From: Nitrosovibrio sp. Nv4
Lineage (GTDB): Bacteria > Pseudomonadota > Gammaproteobacteria > Burkholderiales > Nitrosomonadaceae
Reading direction: 5' to 3'
DNA: 64,000 bases
Assembly: GCA_945860135.1 (NCBI GenBank)
Contig: CAMAPK010000001.1
Location: 124,001 to 188,000, forward strand
Shown: positions 40,512-49,432 of the stretch, piece by piece
Layout: every line of letters starts with the position of its first letter
How positions within the stretch are numbered: position 1 is the stretch's first letter
The notes under the pieces: generated by a model
The model's database searches: none
What the model saw: only the letters and a program-made list of their open reading frames with translations
Told to the model about the DNA's origin: nothing
Translations under genes and position numbers: made by a program

Positions 40512-40600
40512 GGTTCGAAGTGTGTAGCGGATGAAGGGGCCGCGTGAATGAGGCCAGCACTCAGGGTTGCAGCCATGATAATGTTGCGGGTAGACTTCAT
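40508..40600 (-). CDS. Very small exported or leader peptide
   Basis: A 30-codon frame MKSTRNIIMAATLSAGLIHA... with a GGAGG ribosome site about eight bases upstream and signal-peptide character (basic start, hydrophobic core, cleavage-like IHA-AP). Its stop overlaps the next start by ATGA. It could be a genuine tiny secreted peptide, or the leader of a protein truncated by local rearrangement. Too short to name. Confidence 0.45.
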   Translation of the reverse strand: MKSTRNIIMAATLSAGLIHAAPSSATHFEP

Positions 40601-40810
40601 GAGAAGATCCTCCAGTAAGAGATACTTTTTAGAGGATTTCAGACTAACTGTGAAAGATTGCCTTCTGATGAAGATTTTATTAAGCTTTTATTAACACAAT
40701 ACAAAACAAAAGCTGGTAGCTTTACTGATTGGTGACTGGTCGACCGATAACATGTCCAATTTATTCAGATAATCAAGGTGTTCAGGAGACTCGATCCGTC
40801 AATCAGCATC

Positions 40811-40921
40811 CTACGTTTTCCAGTCCAGCGGATAAGTCTGTTCGCCCGCGATTCGTGCCACTTGCAGGCGAGAACTATTGGAGCCAAGGTCAATTGCGGC
40901 AAGGGTGAAGTATCCGGACAT
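40811..40921 (-). pseudogene. ppx: Truncated exopolyphosphatase (Ppx/GppA) N-terminus
   Basis: On the minus strand, just downstream of phoU, a frame starts MSGYFTLAAIDLGSNSSRLQ and continues VARIAGEQTYPLDWKT before a stop. This is the phosphate-1 motif of the Ppx/GppA ASKHA fold (AAIDLGSNSFRLQVARV...), normally the start of a protein of about 500 residues; here only 36 codons remain. phoU-ppx adjacency is common, so this is a ppx removed by deletion, possibly linked to the IS5 remnant 300 bases further on. No larger ppx is visible in the window. Confidence 0.75.
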
Positions 40922-40956
40922 GGCTTTCGGGTTGAATCCAATAGAGACTAAATTGC

Positions 40957-41664
40957 TTATTCCCGTACTTCGCGCTCGATCTCCTCGACGGTCACATGCC
41001 GCACATCCTTGCCCTTGACCAGGTAGACCACATATTCCGATATGTTCTTGGCATGGTCGCCAATGCGCTCAATGGCCTTCGCCGCAAATAGAATTTCCAG
41101 CGAAGTGGAGATCTTGCGCGGGTCTTCCATCATGAAAGTGATCAGTTGCCGTATGATGGAACGGAGTTCTTCATCCACCAGTTCATCCTGCCGCACAACC
41201 TGGGCCGCCGCCGCCAGATCCAGTCGGGCGAAAGCATCCAACGATTTGCGCAACATTTCCAGTGCGATGTTGGCGACATGCCTGATCTCGATGAAGCGTG
41301 GCATGTGCATGCGGCCAGCGGCGTATATCAATTTTGCCATGCGTGCGATTTTTGCCGCCTCATCGCCGATGCGTTCCAGATCGGTAATGGTTTTGATGAC
41401 CGTCATGATCATGCGTAAATCGCCGGCAGTGGGTTGTCGGCGGGCAATGATCTGACTGCAGATTTCGTCTATTGACACTTCCATCGCATTGACGCGGTGA
41501 TCATCGGCGATAACCTGCTCGATCAGATCTATATTGCTGCCGGTAAGCGCTTCGATGGCTTTCTCAATCTGCTCCTCCACCAATCCGCCCATTTGCAGCA
41601 CGCTCGAGCGTACTGCCTCCAGTTCGGCGTCAAACTGCTTGGATATGTGTTCGCTGATTGACAT
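40957..41664 (-). CDS. phoU: Phosphate signalling protein PhoU
   Basis: A 235-residue negative modulator that links the Pst transporter to the PhoR/PhoB system. It shows the two three-helix repeats with the metal-binding ERIGDEAAK (residues about 96-104) and ERIGDHAKN (about 198-206) motifs. An AAAAGG ribosome site precedes the ATG. Its usual partner pstSCAB is not adjacent; pstS lies 13 kb away on the other strand. It is followed by the truncated ppx. Confidence 0.94.
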   Translation of the reverse strand: MSISEHISKQFDAELEAVRSSVLQMGGLVEEQIEKAIEALTGSNIDLIEQVIADDHRVNAMEVSIDEICSQIIARRQPTAGDLRMIMTVIKTITDLERIGDEAAKIARMAKLIYAAGRMHMPRFIEIRHVANIALEMLRKSLDAFARLDLAAAAQVVRQDELVDEELRSIIRQLITFMMEDPRKISTSLEILFAAKAIERIGDHAKNISEYVVYLVKGKDVRHVTVEEIEREVRE

Positions 41665-41818
41665 TGCGCGCCTTTTGGTTGGTCAGAAACAGAGAATGAT
41701 ACTCGCCGGTTGTGACAATTTTGTTGCTGCTCACATCAGATGGCAATCGTCCGGATGCTGGTGTCGATACCCGGCAGCACACGTTAGCGCCACGCCCAAA
41801 GGCATGCCATTGGTCATC

Positions 41819-42208
41819 TCAATGAAAGGCCTTGGCCAGCTTCAGTTTGCGCATCATCGAACGCTTTTTATGCTGATGACCTTGCATGCGGCACAGAATA
41901 TCGTTTAGCGTTTCAACCGCCTGTAATATTGCCAGCACACAGGCTTCGGAACGGCCAAATGAGGATAATCCCAGTCGTGATAAACGGGTTTGCAGGGGAC
42001 GCAAATCATGCTGGCGTAATGCGATGTAGTGCAGCAGGTTGCGCGCACTCTTGCGTTGCACGGGAAGAGTCCTCGCGATTGCTGTCAGACTGCTTGTTTC
42101 CAGGTCGATCAGGCTCCTTCGGATAGACTCGATCTCAGCCAACAAGGAGGCATATTCGCTCGTCTTGTTGGTTGCCCGGAATGGATGCGATGATTTAGCA
42201 TTTCCCAT
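41819..42208 (-). pseudogene. N-terminal fragment of a long pyruvate-kinase-like protein
   Basis: A 129-codon frame carries KSARNLLHYIALRQHDLRPL followed by QTRLSRLGLSSFGRSEACVLA. This is typical of the N-terminal extension of a long (about 600-residue) pyruvate-kinase family protein found in proteobacteria. The catalytic barrel that should follow is missing: the frame ends after KLKLAKAFH and phoU begins about 150 bases further on. It is best read as a truncated gene. The intact pyk of the window (29558-30994) is the short standard type. Confidence 0.6.
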
Positions 42209-42454
42209 GGAATGGGATGCTCCCCGCCATTTATTACGATCCAATTACTGTGCCAGTGATGCTTCCATCTTTATAGCAGGTTCGTATGGCTGTTACCTCA
42301 GCAAAGTCGCTCATTTGTCCTGGAATTGGCCTGGTGATCTGTGCGCCGGGCAAAGCAAACCGATCACAACACCTCTCACAATGCTGGGGCCGCTAACGCC
42401 CACAGCAGATAGCCAGCAAGCGGACTGAAAAGAAAGCATACCAATCGCAATTTA

Positions 42455-42571
42455 ATTGGCGGGAGTAGAATATATTTGTTATGGACAATTGAGGAAAGCG
42501 ACGAAAACAAGCCGGACGTTATCCCCGGTTACGACGATAGCGGCAACGTCGTCGGCAGGGAAATCACTTGA
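42455..42571 (+). pseudogene. DUF2283-like remnant
   Basis: A stretch without a start codon translates to TIEESDENKPDVIPGYDDSG followed by NVVGREIT. This matches the layout of DUF2283 proteins (…VVESDE-x-x-PGVILDYD-x-x-GNVVGIEIL…), small proteins often found with toxin-like partners. Only the C-terminal half remains. The rest of 42209-42712 holds no other gene I can support. Confidence 0.4.
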
Positions 42572-42712
42572 TGGTCAGCAAGTGAATGGAAAATCCGCAC
42601 TCTGTGGAATATGCGGTGGCTGGCTGAATTCGCTGCCTGGCGAGGCGAAATATTACCCTGGAGCAGATTCAACAAATTGATCAGCACCTGACCTGGTGGC
42701 GTGCTGCGCCCA

Positions 42713-44041
42713 CTATATTTTTTTCATGAATACCTTGGAGCGGCGCTGATAGTTGTACAGCCCCTGCTTGGCCTTGGGCAACTTCCCCACCCCGGTTTCC
42801 TCGAAACCGCGCTCGACAAACCAGTGTGCGGCGCCAGTGGTAAGCACAAACAGTTTTTTGCTGCCCTGAGTTTTAGCTCTGGCCTCGATATGTTTGAGCA
42901 GGGTATCGCCGTAGCCCGCATTGCGGTAATCAGGATGCACCGCAAGACAGGCAAGCTCACTCGCCTTTTCATCGGGAAAAGGATAGAGCGCGGCACAAGC
43001 GACGATCATGCGGTCGTGCTCCAGTACGACAAAACGGTTGATTTCCATTTCCAGCAGCTCGCGATTGCGCCGTACCAGCACCCCCTTGGCTTCGAGCGGT
43101 TCGATCAGTTGCAGAATGCCGCCCACATCCTCAACTCCTGCATTGCGCAGGGATTGCAATGGCCCTTGCGAGATCATGCTGCCGATACCATCGTGAGTAA
43201 ATAGTTCCTGCAACACTGCCCCATCCACATGGCGGCTGATGAGATGTACGCGCGCCACACCACCTTCGCAGGCTTGCACCGCGCAAGGCAGATACAAACG
43301 GACATCGGCGGAAAGTTTGGCTGCCAGCCTTGCAAGTAACGCTTTGCTTTCGGCCACGGTCAACTCACGCAGCAGTTTGCCGGATTTACCTGTGGGCTTC
43401 TCTTCGATACCGGCAGTATCCATCAGAAAAATGAGCTTCTCCGCATTGAGTGCAATCGCCGCTGCAGCCGCAACGTTTTCCAGCGTCAAGTTGAAAATCT
43501 CACCAGTAGGGGAATAGCCCAGCGGTGACAGCAGCGCCACTTCACCCTGCTCCAGACGCGAGCGGATGGCGGCAGCATCCACCTTGCGCACCTCGCCGGT
43601 ATGCATCAGGTCAACGCCTTCCACTATGCCGACCGGGCGGGCCGTGACGAAGTTGCCGCTGGCCACGCGAATAGCGGCGTTGGCCATGGGTGAATTGGGC
43701 AATCCCATCGACAACAGTGCTTCGATTTCAACGCGCACTCGCCCTATCGATTCCTTCACGCATTGCAGCGTGGCAGCATCGGTCACGCGCATTCCTTTGA
43801 CATAGGTAGTCTGCAGTTTTTGTTCCTGCAGCCGCGCTTCGATTTGTGGGCGCGCGCCATGCACCAGCACCAGCCGCACCCCCAGGCTCGCCAGCAGGTT
43901 AAGGTCGTGAACCAGCTCGACGAATTTGCCGTCAGCCACCACCTCGCCACCAAAAGCAACGACAAAAGTCTTGCCGCGGAATGCATTGACGTAGGGAGCT
44001 ACCGAGCGGAACCAGGCAACAAAGTCAGTATTGAGCTTCAT
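42713..44041 (-). CDS. argA: N-acetylglutamate synthase
   Basis: First step of arginine synthesis: acetyl-CoA plus glutamate to N-acetylglutamate. The 442-residue protein has an N-terminal amino-acid-kinase-like regulatory domain (VVAFGGEVVADG; LVLVHGARPQIEARL; GVRLVLVHG) and a C-terminal GNAT domain with the acetyl-CoA loop YRNAGYGDTLLKH and a VERGFEETG close. Both domains are intact. ATG 44041 (MKLNTDFVAWFRS) is chosen; the longer frame adds a non-conserved head. Stands alone on the minus strand, ahead of the remnant region. Confidence 0.93.
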   Translation of the reverse strand: MKLNTDFVAWFRSVAPYVNAFRGKTFVVAFGGEVVADGKFVELVHDLNLLASLGVRLVLVHGARPQIEARLQEQKLQTTYVKGMRVTDAATLQCVKESIGRVRVEIEALLSMGLPNSPMANAAIRVASGNFVTARPVGIVEGVDLMHTGEVRKVDAAAIRSRLEQGEVALLSPLGYSPTGEIFNLTLENVAAAAAIALNAEKLIFLMDTAGIEEKPTGKSGKLLRELTVAESKALLARLAAKLSADVRLYLPCAVQACEGGVARVHLISRHVDGAVLQELFTHDGIGSMISQGPLQSLRNAGVEDVGGILQLIEPLEAKGVLVRRNRELLEMEINRFVVLEHDRMIVACAALYPFPDEKASELACLAVHPDYRNAGYGDTLLKHIEARAKTQGSKKLFVLTTGAAHWFVERGFEETGVGKLPKAKQGLYNYQRRSKVFMKKI

Positions 44042-44142
44042 GTTCCAAGTCGATGTATTGAAAATACCAATTAAATATTCAGGCAATAGCCGTAGTTTAC
44101 AAGTCAAAGCCTAAAACTCAAAACTGAGGCTTCCTAACCGAA

Positions 44143-44910
44143 TCAAAAATCACCCCACAGCGCCTGCAGCGCCGCAACTGCGGCCAGCGCGGCGGTTTCG
44201 GTGCGGAGTATGCGCCCACCCAGGCGTAGCGGCACAAAACCAGTCGCCCGCGCGGCGGCCTCTTCCTCCGGCGCAAGACCGCCTTCCGGCCCGACCAGCA
44301 AAGTCAGGGCGGTAACCGTGGCGGCTTCGGGGAAATCACGCAAGCCCTTTTCTGCCGTGGGTACAAACATAAAATATAAATTGCCGGGAGCGCTGGCGCG
44401 CGAATTCTTCCGCACGGTCATTTGTTCATCCAGCCAGTCAGGTAATGACAGCAGCGGCAGCACTTGCGGCAAATGATTCCTGCCGCATTGTTCGCAAGCA
44501 GAGGCCACAATTTGCTGCCAGTGCCGCGCACGTTTATCCGCGCGTTCGCCGGTGAGTCTTACTACACTGCGTCTTGTGGCAATGGGCTGGATGCGACTTA
44601 CGCCTAGCTCCACGGCTTTCTGCATGATCCAGTCCATTTTCTCGCTGGCGCATACAGCCTGTACCAGCGTGATGTTGAGTGGCGATTCGCGCTCGATATC
44701 GAACTGCTTTTCAACCGCAACCATGGCGCCGCTCTTGTCGATACGTGCAATAATTGCCGAAAACTCGCCGCCATTCCCGTTAAATAGCCTGATCTGATCG
44801 CCCTGCTCCAACCGCAACACCCGCGCAGCGTGATGCGCCGCACTGGCAGGCAATTCGATGATCCGGCCTGCAGTGATTTCACCGGGGCAATAGAAACGGG
44901 GGAATGTCAT
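44143..44910 (-). CDS. rsmE: 16S rRNA m3U1498 methyltransferase
   Basis: A SPOUT-fold methyltransferase that modifies U1498 of 16S rRNA. The 255-residue protein starts with the family-typical MTFPRFYCPGEI and has a PUA-like N-terminal domain, KMDWIMQKAVELGVSRIQPI, and the trefoil-knot SAM site LLVGPEGGLAPEE with the C-terminal LRLGGRILRTETAALAAV. A longer frame to 44934 is possible but not family-like. It is about 100 bases from argA and divergent from the thioredoxin-fold gene. Confidence 0.93.
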   Translation of the reverse strand: MTFPRFYCPGEITAGRIIELPASAAHHAARVLRLEQGDQIRLFNGNGGEFSAIIARIDKSGAMVAVEKQFDIERESPLNITLVQAVCASEKMDWIMQKAVELGVSRIQPIATRRSVVRLTGERADKRARHWQQIVASACEQCGRNHLPQVLPLLSLPDWLDEQMTVRKNSRASAPGNLYFMFVPTAEKGLRDFPEAATVTALTLLVGPEGGLAPEEEAAARATGFVPLRLGGRILRTETAALAAVAALQALWGDF

Positions 44911-44991
44911 GGTTTCGGCGTCAAATGCGCCCATGATAATATAAAAGCCGGTTTTATCAGGAATTCAGATCAGAAACTCAGGAGAGAACAT

Positions 44992-45549
44992 ATGGCAAGC
45001 TTGGAAACGCCCGTTTGTGATTTCGGCTGGAAAGCAGTGGATTTCGATTTGCCGGGAGTGGATGGAAAGCGCCACAACCTGGCAGCGGCGAAAGGTGAAA
45101 ATGGACTGCTGCTGATGTTCATCTGCAATCATTGTCCGTATGTGAAGGCGATACGGGAGCGCATTGTCCGTGATGTGAAGGAGTTGCACCAGCACGGCAT
45201 CGGCGCCATCGCCATCATGTCCAACGACCCCGCCGATTATCCCGAGGATTCTTTCGATAATATGGCACGGGTGGCGAAAGAATTTGCTTTCCCGTTTCCC
45301 TACGTGTGGGATGAGACCCAGCAGGTGGCCCAGGCATATGGCGCAGTATGCACACCGGATTTCTTCGGTCTCAACAGCAATCTCGAATTGCAGTACCGTG
45401 GGCGACTCGATGCTTCACGCAAGGAGGCCGCACCTGCTGATGTGCGCCGTGACCTGTTCGAAGCCATGCTGCAGGTCGCACAGACCGGTCGCGGACCGGA
45501 GCAGCAGATCCCCAGTATCGGCTGTTCGATCAAGTGGCGGGCGGAATAG
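44992..45549 (+). CDS. Thioredoxin-fold (AhpC/TSA-like) protein
   Basis: A 185-residue cytoplasmic protein of the thioredoxin family with the redox motif CNHCPYVKAI (Cys-x-x-Cys). The layout is that of the AhpC/TSA-like 'thioredoxin family protein' group (FICNHCPYVKAIRERI; IMSNDPADYPEDSFDNM; TPDFFGLN). No signal peptide. An AGGAGAG ribosome site precedes the ATG at 44992. The next gene (IMPase) starts two bases after its stop, so they are co-transcribed. The partner reductase or substrate is unknown. Confidence 0.88.
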   Translation: MASLETPVCDFGWKAVDFDLPGVDGKRHNLAAAKGENGLLLMFICNHCPYVKAIRERIVRDVKELHQHGIGAIAIMSNDPADYPEDSFDNMARVAKEFAFPFPYVWDETQQVAQAYGAVCTPDFFGLNSNLELQYRGRLDASRKEAAPADVRRDLFEAMLQVAQTGRGPEQQIPSIGCSIKWRAE

Positions 45550-45551
45550 AC

Positions 45552-46334
45552 ATGCTCGACGCGGTCATCGCCGCAGTCAAAGCAGTGGCGCAACAGGAAA
45601 TTATGCCGCGTTATCTGCGCGTAGCACGGCAGCGCAAGGCTGACGGCAGCCTGTTTACCGAAGCCGATCTCGCCACCCAGGAAGCGCTCACGCGCGAGTT
45701 GCGGAAAATCTATCCCGGTGCAGTGGTGGGTGAAGAGATGCCGGAACAGCAGCAGACTGAACAATGGCTGGCGGGTGATGCCGGGCTATGGTGCATGGAT
45801 CCAATAGACGGCACCTCCAATTTCGTCAACGGCCTGCCTTATTTTGCCGTTTCGGTAGCACTGATGCGCCACGGCAGGAGTGTGCTCGGCGTAGTTTACG
45901 ATCCGGTAGCGGATGAAATGTTCTATGCCGAAAAAGGCAAGGGCGCCTATCTCAATGGCGAGAAACTGCCAATCAAGGAACACGTCCCCGAACTGCGCAG
46001 CACAATGGCGGGTGTGGATCTGAAACGGCTTGATTACAAGCTGGCGGCAGCGGTCTCCACCTCACCGCCCTGTGCCTCCCAGCGCAATTATGGTGCCAGT
46101 GCACTGGACTGGTGCTACACCGCTGCCGGCCGTTTTGACCTTTACCTGCATGGCGGACAAAAATTGTGGGATTACGCCGCTGGCTGCCTGATTCTGGAAG
46201 AGGCCGGCGGGCGCATGTGCGGTCTTGATCAGGATGATTTCTGGGCAGAACCGTTGTGGCAGCGATCGGTCATTGCAGCACTCGACCCCGGCTTGTTCTT
46301 GCAGTGGCGGGACTGGATACGCACCCACCGATAA
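45552..46334 (+). CDS. Inositol monophosphatase family protein
   Basis: A 260-residue metal-dependent phosphatase of the IMPase/CysQ/SuhB superfamily. The metal motifs are present: VVGEEMPEQ (Glu ligand), DPIDGTSNFVNG (residues about 80-91) and WDYAAGCLILEEAGG near the C-terminus. Candidate substrates include inositol phosphates, fructose-1,6-bisphosphate and 3'-phosphoadenosine phosphate; sequence alone does not choose. Almost abuts the thioredoxin-fold gene. Confidence 0.88.
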   Translation: MLDAVIAAVKAVAQQEIMPRYLRVARQRKADGSLFTEADLATQEALTRELRKIYPGAVVGEEMPEQQQTEQWLAGDAGLWCMDPIDGTSNFVNGLPYFAVSVALMRHGRSVLGVVYDPVADEMFYAEKGKGAYLNGEKLPIKEHVPELRSTMAGVDLKRLDYKLAAAVSTSPPCASQRNYGASALDWCYTAAGRFDLYLHGGQKLWDYAAGCLILEEAGGRMCGLDQDDFWAEPLWQRSVIAALDPGLFLQWRDWIRTHR

Positions 46335-46401
46335 AACGGCTGTCATAGGCATTCGCAGCAAACAGGAATAGAATCGCGACAATTCAAGGCGGACGACTCA
46401 A

Positions 46402-47853
46402 TTGAAAATCATTATTCTGGGCGCGGGACGGGTGGGCACGTCGGTGGCGGAAAATCTGGTGAGCGAAGCCAACGACATTACCATGGTGGATGTCGCCGCA
46501 GACAAGCTGCTGCTGTTACAGGACCATCTGGATCTGCGCACGGTAGTGGGCAACGCTTCGCACCCGTCTGTGTTGATACGGGCCGGTGCCGCGGATGCCG
46601 ACATGATACTGGCTGTGACCCAGAGTGACGAAACCAACCTGGTGGCATGCAAGCTCGCCGCCACCATGTTCAATACGCCGACCAAGATCGCGCGCATCCA
46701 CTCGGCTAATTTTCTTGCCTACCCGGAAATCTTTTCTGTGGAAAATTTCAGTGTGGATTTCGTCATCTGCCCGGAACAGATACTGACCGAGTACATCGAA
46801 AAACTGATCGAGTTTCCGGAAGCCTTGCAGGTGCTTGATTTCGCCGATGGCAAGGTAAGCCTGGTTGCAGTGCGGGCGTTTCACGGCGGCCCCCTGGTTG
46901 GCCGGGAACTGCAGGAATTGCGCCAGCACGTGCCCAATGTCGACACGCGAGTGGCGGCAATCTTCCGCAAGGATCGCCCCATGATCCCGGAAGGCAACAC
47001 GGTGATTGAGGCTGAGGACGAAGTATTTTTTCTTGCTGCAGCAAAAGACATCCGCAGCGTGATGCGCGAAATGCGGCGCATGGATAAACCGGTCGAGCGC
47101 GTAATGATCGCTGGCGGCGGCAACATCGGCAAGCGCCTGGCCAAAGCACTGGAAAAAGATTATCAGGTAAAGATCATCGAATACGACAAGCGCGCGAGCG
47201 AACGCTTGGCGGCGGATCTGCATCATGCCCTGGTGTTGCACGGCGATGCCACTGACGAGGACTTGCTGGAAAGCGAGAATGTCGCCGAGATGGACATGTT
47301 CTGCGCGCTCACCAATGATGACGAAAACAACATCATGTCGGCGCTGCTGGCCAAGCGCATGGGTGCGCGCAAAGTAATCGCGCTCATCAACCGCAGTGCT
47401 TATGTGGATCTGGTGCAAAGCGGCAGCATCGATATTGCCATTTCCCCCGCGCAAGTTACCATCGGCTCGCTGCTCGCGCATGTCCGGCGCGGCGACGTGG
47501 CGGCGGTGCACAGCCTGCGGCGCGGCGCGGCGGAGGCGCTGGAACTGGTCGTGCACGGTGATGCCAGATCATCCAATGTGGTGGGACGCAAAGTGGCCGA
47601 TATCAAATTGCCCAAGGGCGCAACCATAGGCGCCATCGTGCGCGGCCTGCCGGCAGCAGAAAGCCGGAATTGGGGAAGTGAGGAGGAGAAAAAAAAGACG
47701 AAAGATGCCGCATCCGGTCGGGATGCGCAGGTATTGATCGCGCATCATGACACGGTAATTGAAGCGGAAGATCATGTCATCGTATTCGTGATCAACAAGA
47801 AACTGATTCACCAGGTGGAAAAGTTGTTCCAGGTCGGTGTCGGTTTCCTGTAA
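46402..47853 (+). CDS. trkA: Potassium uptake regulator TrkA
   Basis: The NAD-binding peripheral subunit of the Trk potassium transporter, 483 residues. It has two tandem RCK modules: IIILGAGRVGTSVAENL at the start and VMIAGGGNIGKRLAKAL near residue 233, each followed by an RCK-C domain. The last RCK-C region contains a charged insertion (ESRNWGSEEEKKKTKDAASG) that makes it about 25 residues longer than E. coli TrkA. It uses a TTG start. trkH follows within 12 bases. Confidence 0.93.
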   Translation: MKIIILGAGRVGTSVAENLVSEANDITMVDVAADKLLLLQDHLDLRTVVGNASHPSVLIRAGAADADMILAVTQSDETNLVACKLAATMFNTPTKIARIHSANFLAYPEIFSVENFSVDFVICPEQILTEYIEKLIEFPEALQVLDFADGKVSLVAVRAFHGGPLVGRELQELRQHVPNVDTRVAAIFRKDRPMIPEGNTVIEAEDEVFFLAAAKDIRSVMREMRRMDKPVERVMIAGGGNIGKRLAKALEKDYQVKIIEYDKRASERLAADLHHALVLHGDATDEDLLESENVAEMDMFCALTNDDENNIMSALLAKRMGARKVIALINRSAYVDLVQSGSIDIAISPAQVTIGSLLAHVRRGDVAAVHSLRRGAAEALELVVHGDARSSNVVGRKVADIKLPKGATIGAIVRGLPAAESRNWGSEEEKKKTKDAASGRDAQVLIAHHDTVIEAEDHVIVFVINKKLIHQVEKLFQVGVGFL

Positions 47854-47865
47854 CCGGACTCGTCG

Positions 47866-49323
47866 ATGAGCCGTCTCTTTGCCGTCACCAATGTGCTGGG
47901 TATGGTGATCATGATATTCGGGCTTGCCATGCTGTTGCCCCTGGCTGTCTCTTTCTGGCTGGATGACACCGCGCTGTTCGCGCACTCCCAGGCCATCCTT
48001 ATCACTATTTTCTGCGGCCTGGTGATGTCGCTGGTGACACGCTGGCACCGGCGCGAACTGCAGGTACGCGATGGCTTCCTGCTGGTAGTGCTGGTCTGGT
48101 CGGTATTGCCGGTATTCGCTACCCTGCCGTTCATGTTTTTCATGCCGCATCTGGGCTTCACCGATGCCTATTTCGAGGCCGCTTCCGGCATCACCACCAC
48201 CGGGGCAACGGTGCTTTCTGATCTGGACAAGCTGCCGCCTTCCATCAATCTGTGGCGCTGCGAACTGCAGTGGCTGGGTGGCATGGGCCTGATCGTGCTG
48301 GCCGTCGCCATCCTGCCACTGCTCGGCGTGGGTGGCAGACAGATGTTCAAGGCGGAAACCCCGGGACCAATGAAAGATACCAAGCTGACGCCGCGCATTG
48401 CCGAAACTGCCAAAGCCCTGTGGTTGATTTATGCAGGCATGACCCTGGCCTGCATGGTTGCGTACCAGTTGGCTGGCATGAGTTGGCTCGATGCGGTTAT
48501 GCATGCCTTCACCACTCTGAGTCTGGGAGGAGTTTCCTCACACGATGCCAGCTTCGGTTACTGGAATTCGCCGCTGATAGAAAGCATCGCCATTTTCTTC
48601 ATGCTGATCGCGGGAATAAATTTCGCTTCGCATTTTCTGGTGTGGCGGGCAAAAAGCTTTTCACCCTACCGCCATGATCCGGAAACGGGGATGTTCATCC
48701 TGATTACAGTGGGAAGCTGTATCGGCCTCGCGTTCTATCTCTGGCTCATGGATGTGTACCCCGACCCCCTGACAGCACTACGCTACGCCAGCTTCAACAC
48801 GGTTTCGATCGCCACCTCCACCGGCTATGCCAGCACGGATTACTATCTGTGGCCAATTTTTGCGCCGCTGTGGATGCTCTTCCTTTCCAGTTTTTGCTCG
48901 TCGTCAGGCTCCACTGGTGGTGGCATCAAGATGATCCGTGCCCAGATTCTGTTCAAGCAGGTATTTCGGGAAATGATCATAATCATGCACCCCCAAGCAG
49001 TCTCACCCGTGAAGCTTGGCGGTAGCGTGGTGCCGAACCGCATTGTTTTCGCGGTACTGGCCTTCCTGTCCATCTATATCGCCAGCATTATCTCCATGAC
49101 ACTGATTCTTGCTCTGAGCGGACTGGATTTAATTACGGCTTTGTCTGCCGTAGTAGCGTGTATCAACAACCTGGGTCCGGGCTTTAGTCAAGTCGGTCCC
49201 GCGACTACTTTCGCAGTGCTTACCGACTTCCAGATCTGGGTGTGCAGCTTCGCCATGTTGCTGGGACGGCTGGAGCTTTTTACTCTGCTGATCGTATTTA
49301 CCCCCGCGTTCTGGAGGAAATAA
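47866..49323 (+). CDS. trkH: Potassium transporter subunit TrkH
   Basis: The integral-membrane potassium channel subunit of Trk, 485 residues with about ten hydrophobic segments. The four pore-loop repeats with selectivity glycines are visible, for example FEAASGITTTGATVLSDL, TLSLGGVSSHDASFGYW, FNTVSIATSTGYASTDY and NNLGPGFSQVGPA. The gate-associated SSGSTGGGIKMIR is also present. Paired with trkA on the same transcript. Confidence 0.94.
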   Translation: MSRLFAVTNVLGMVIMIFGLAMLLPLAVSFWLDDTALFAHSQAILITIFCGLVMSLVTRWHRRELQVRDGFLLVVLVWSVLPVFATLPFMFFMPHLGFTDAYFEAASGITTTGATVLSDLDKLPPSINLWRCELQWLGGMGLIVLAVAILPLLGVGGRQMFKAETPGPMKDTKLTPRIAETAKALWLIYAGMTLACMVAYQLAGMSWLDAVMHAFTTLSLGGVSSHDASFGYWNSPLIESIAIFFMLIAGINFASHFLVWRAKSFSPYRHDPETGMFILITVGSCIGLAFYLWLMDVYPDPLTALRYASFNTVSIATSTGYASTDYYLWPIFAPLWMLFLSSFCSSSGSTGGGIKMIRAQILFKQVFREMIIIMHPQAVSPVKLGGSVVPNRIVFAVLAFLSIYIASIISMTLILALSGLDLITALSAVVACINNLGPGFSQVGPATTFAVLTDFQIWVCSFAMLLGRLELFTLLIVFTPAFWRK

Positions 49324-49432
49324 TCCTTCTGACTTAAGAGCCCGCATCACCGATAGCAAATTCTCCGCCCGCTTGATAGAATTAGCGTTTTCCATTTAAT
49401 CGAATCATTCCATCATCTATCCAGGATCCCTC

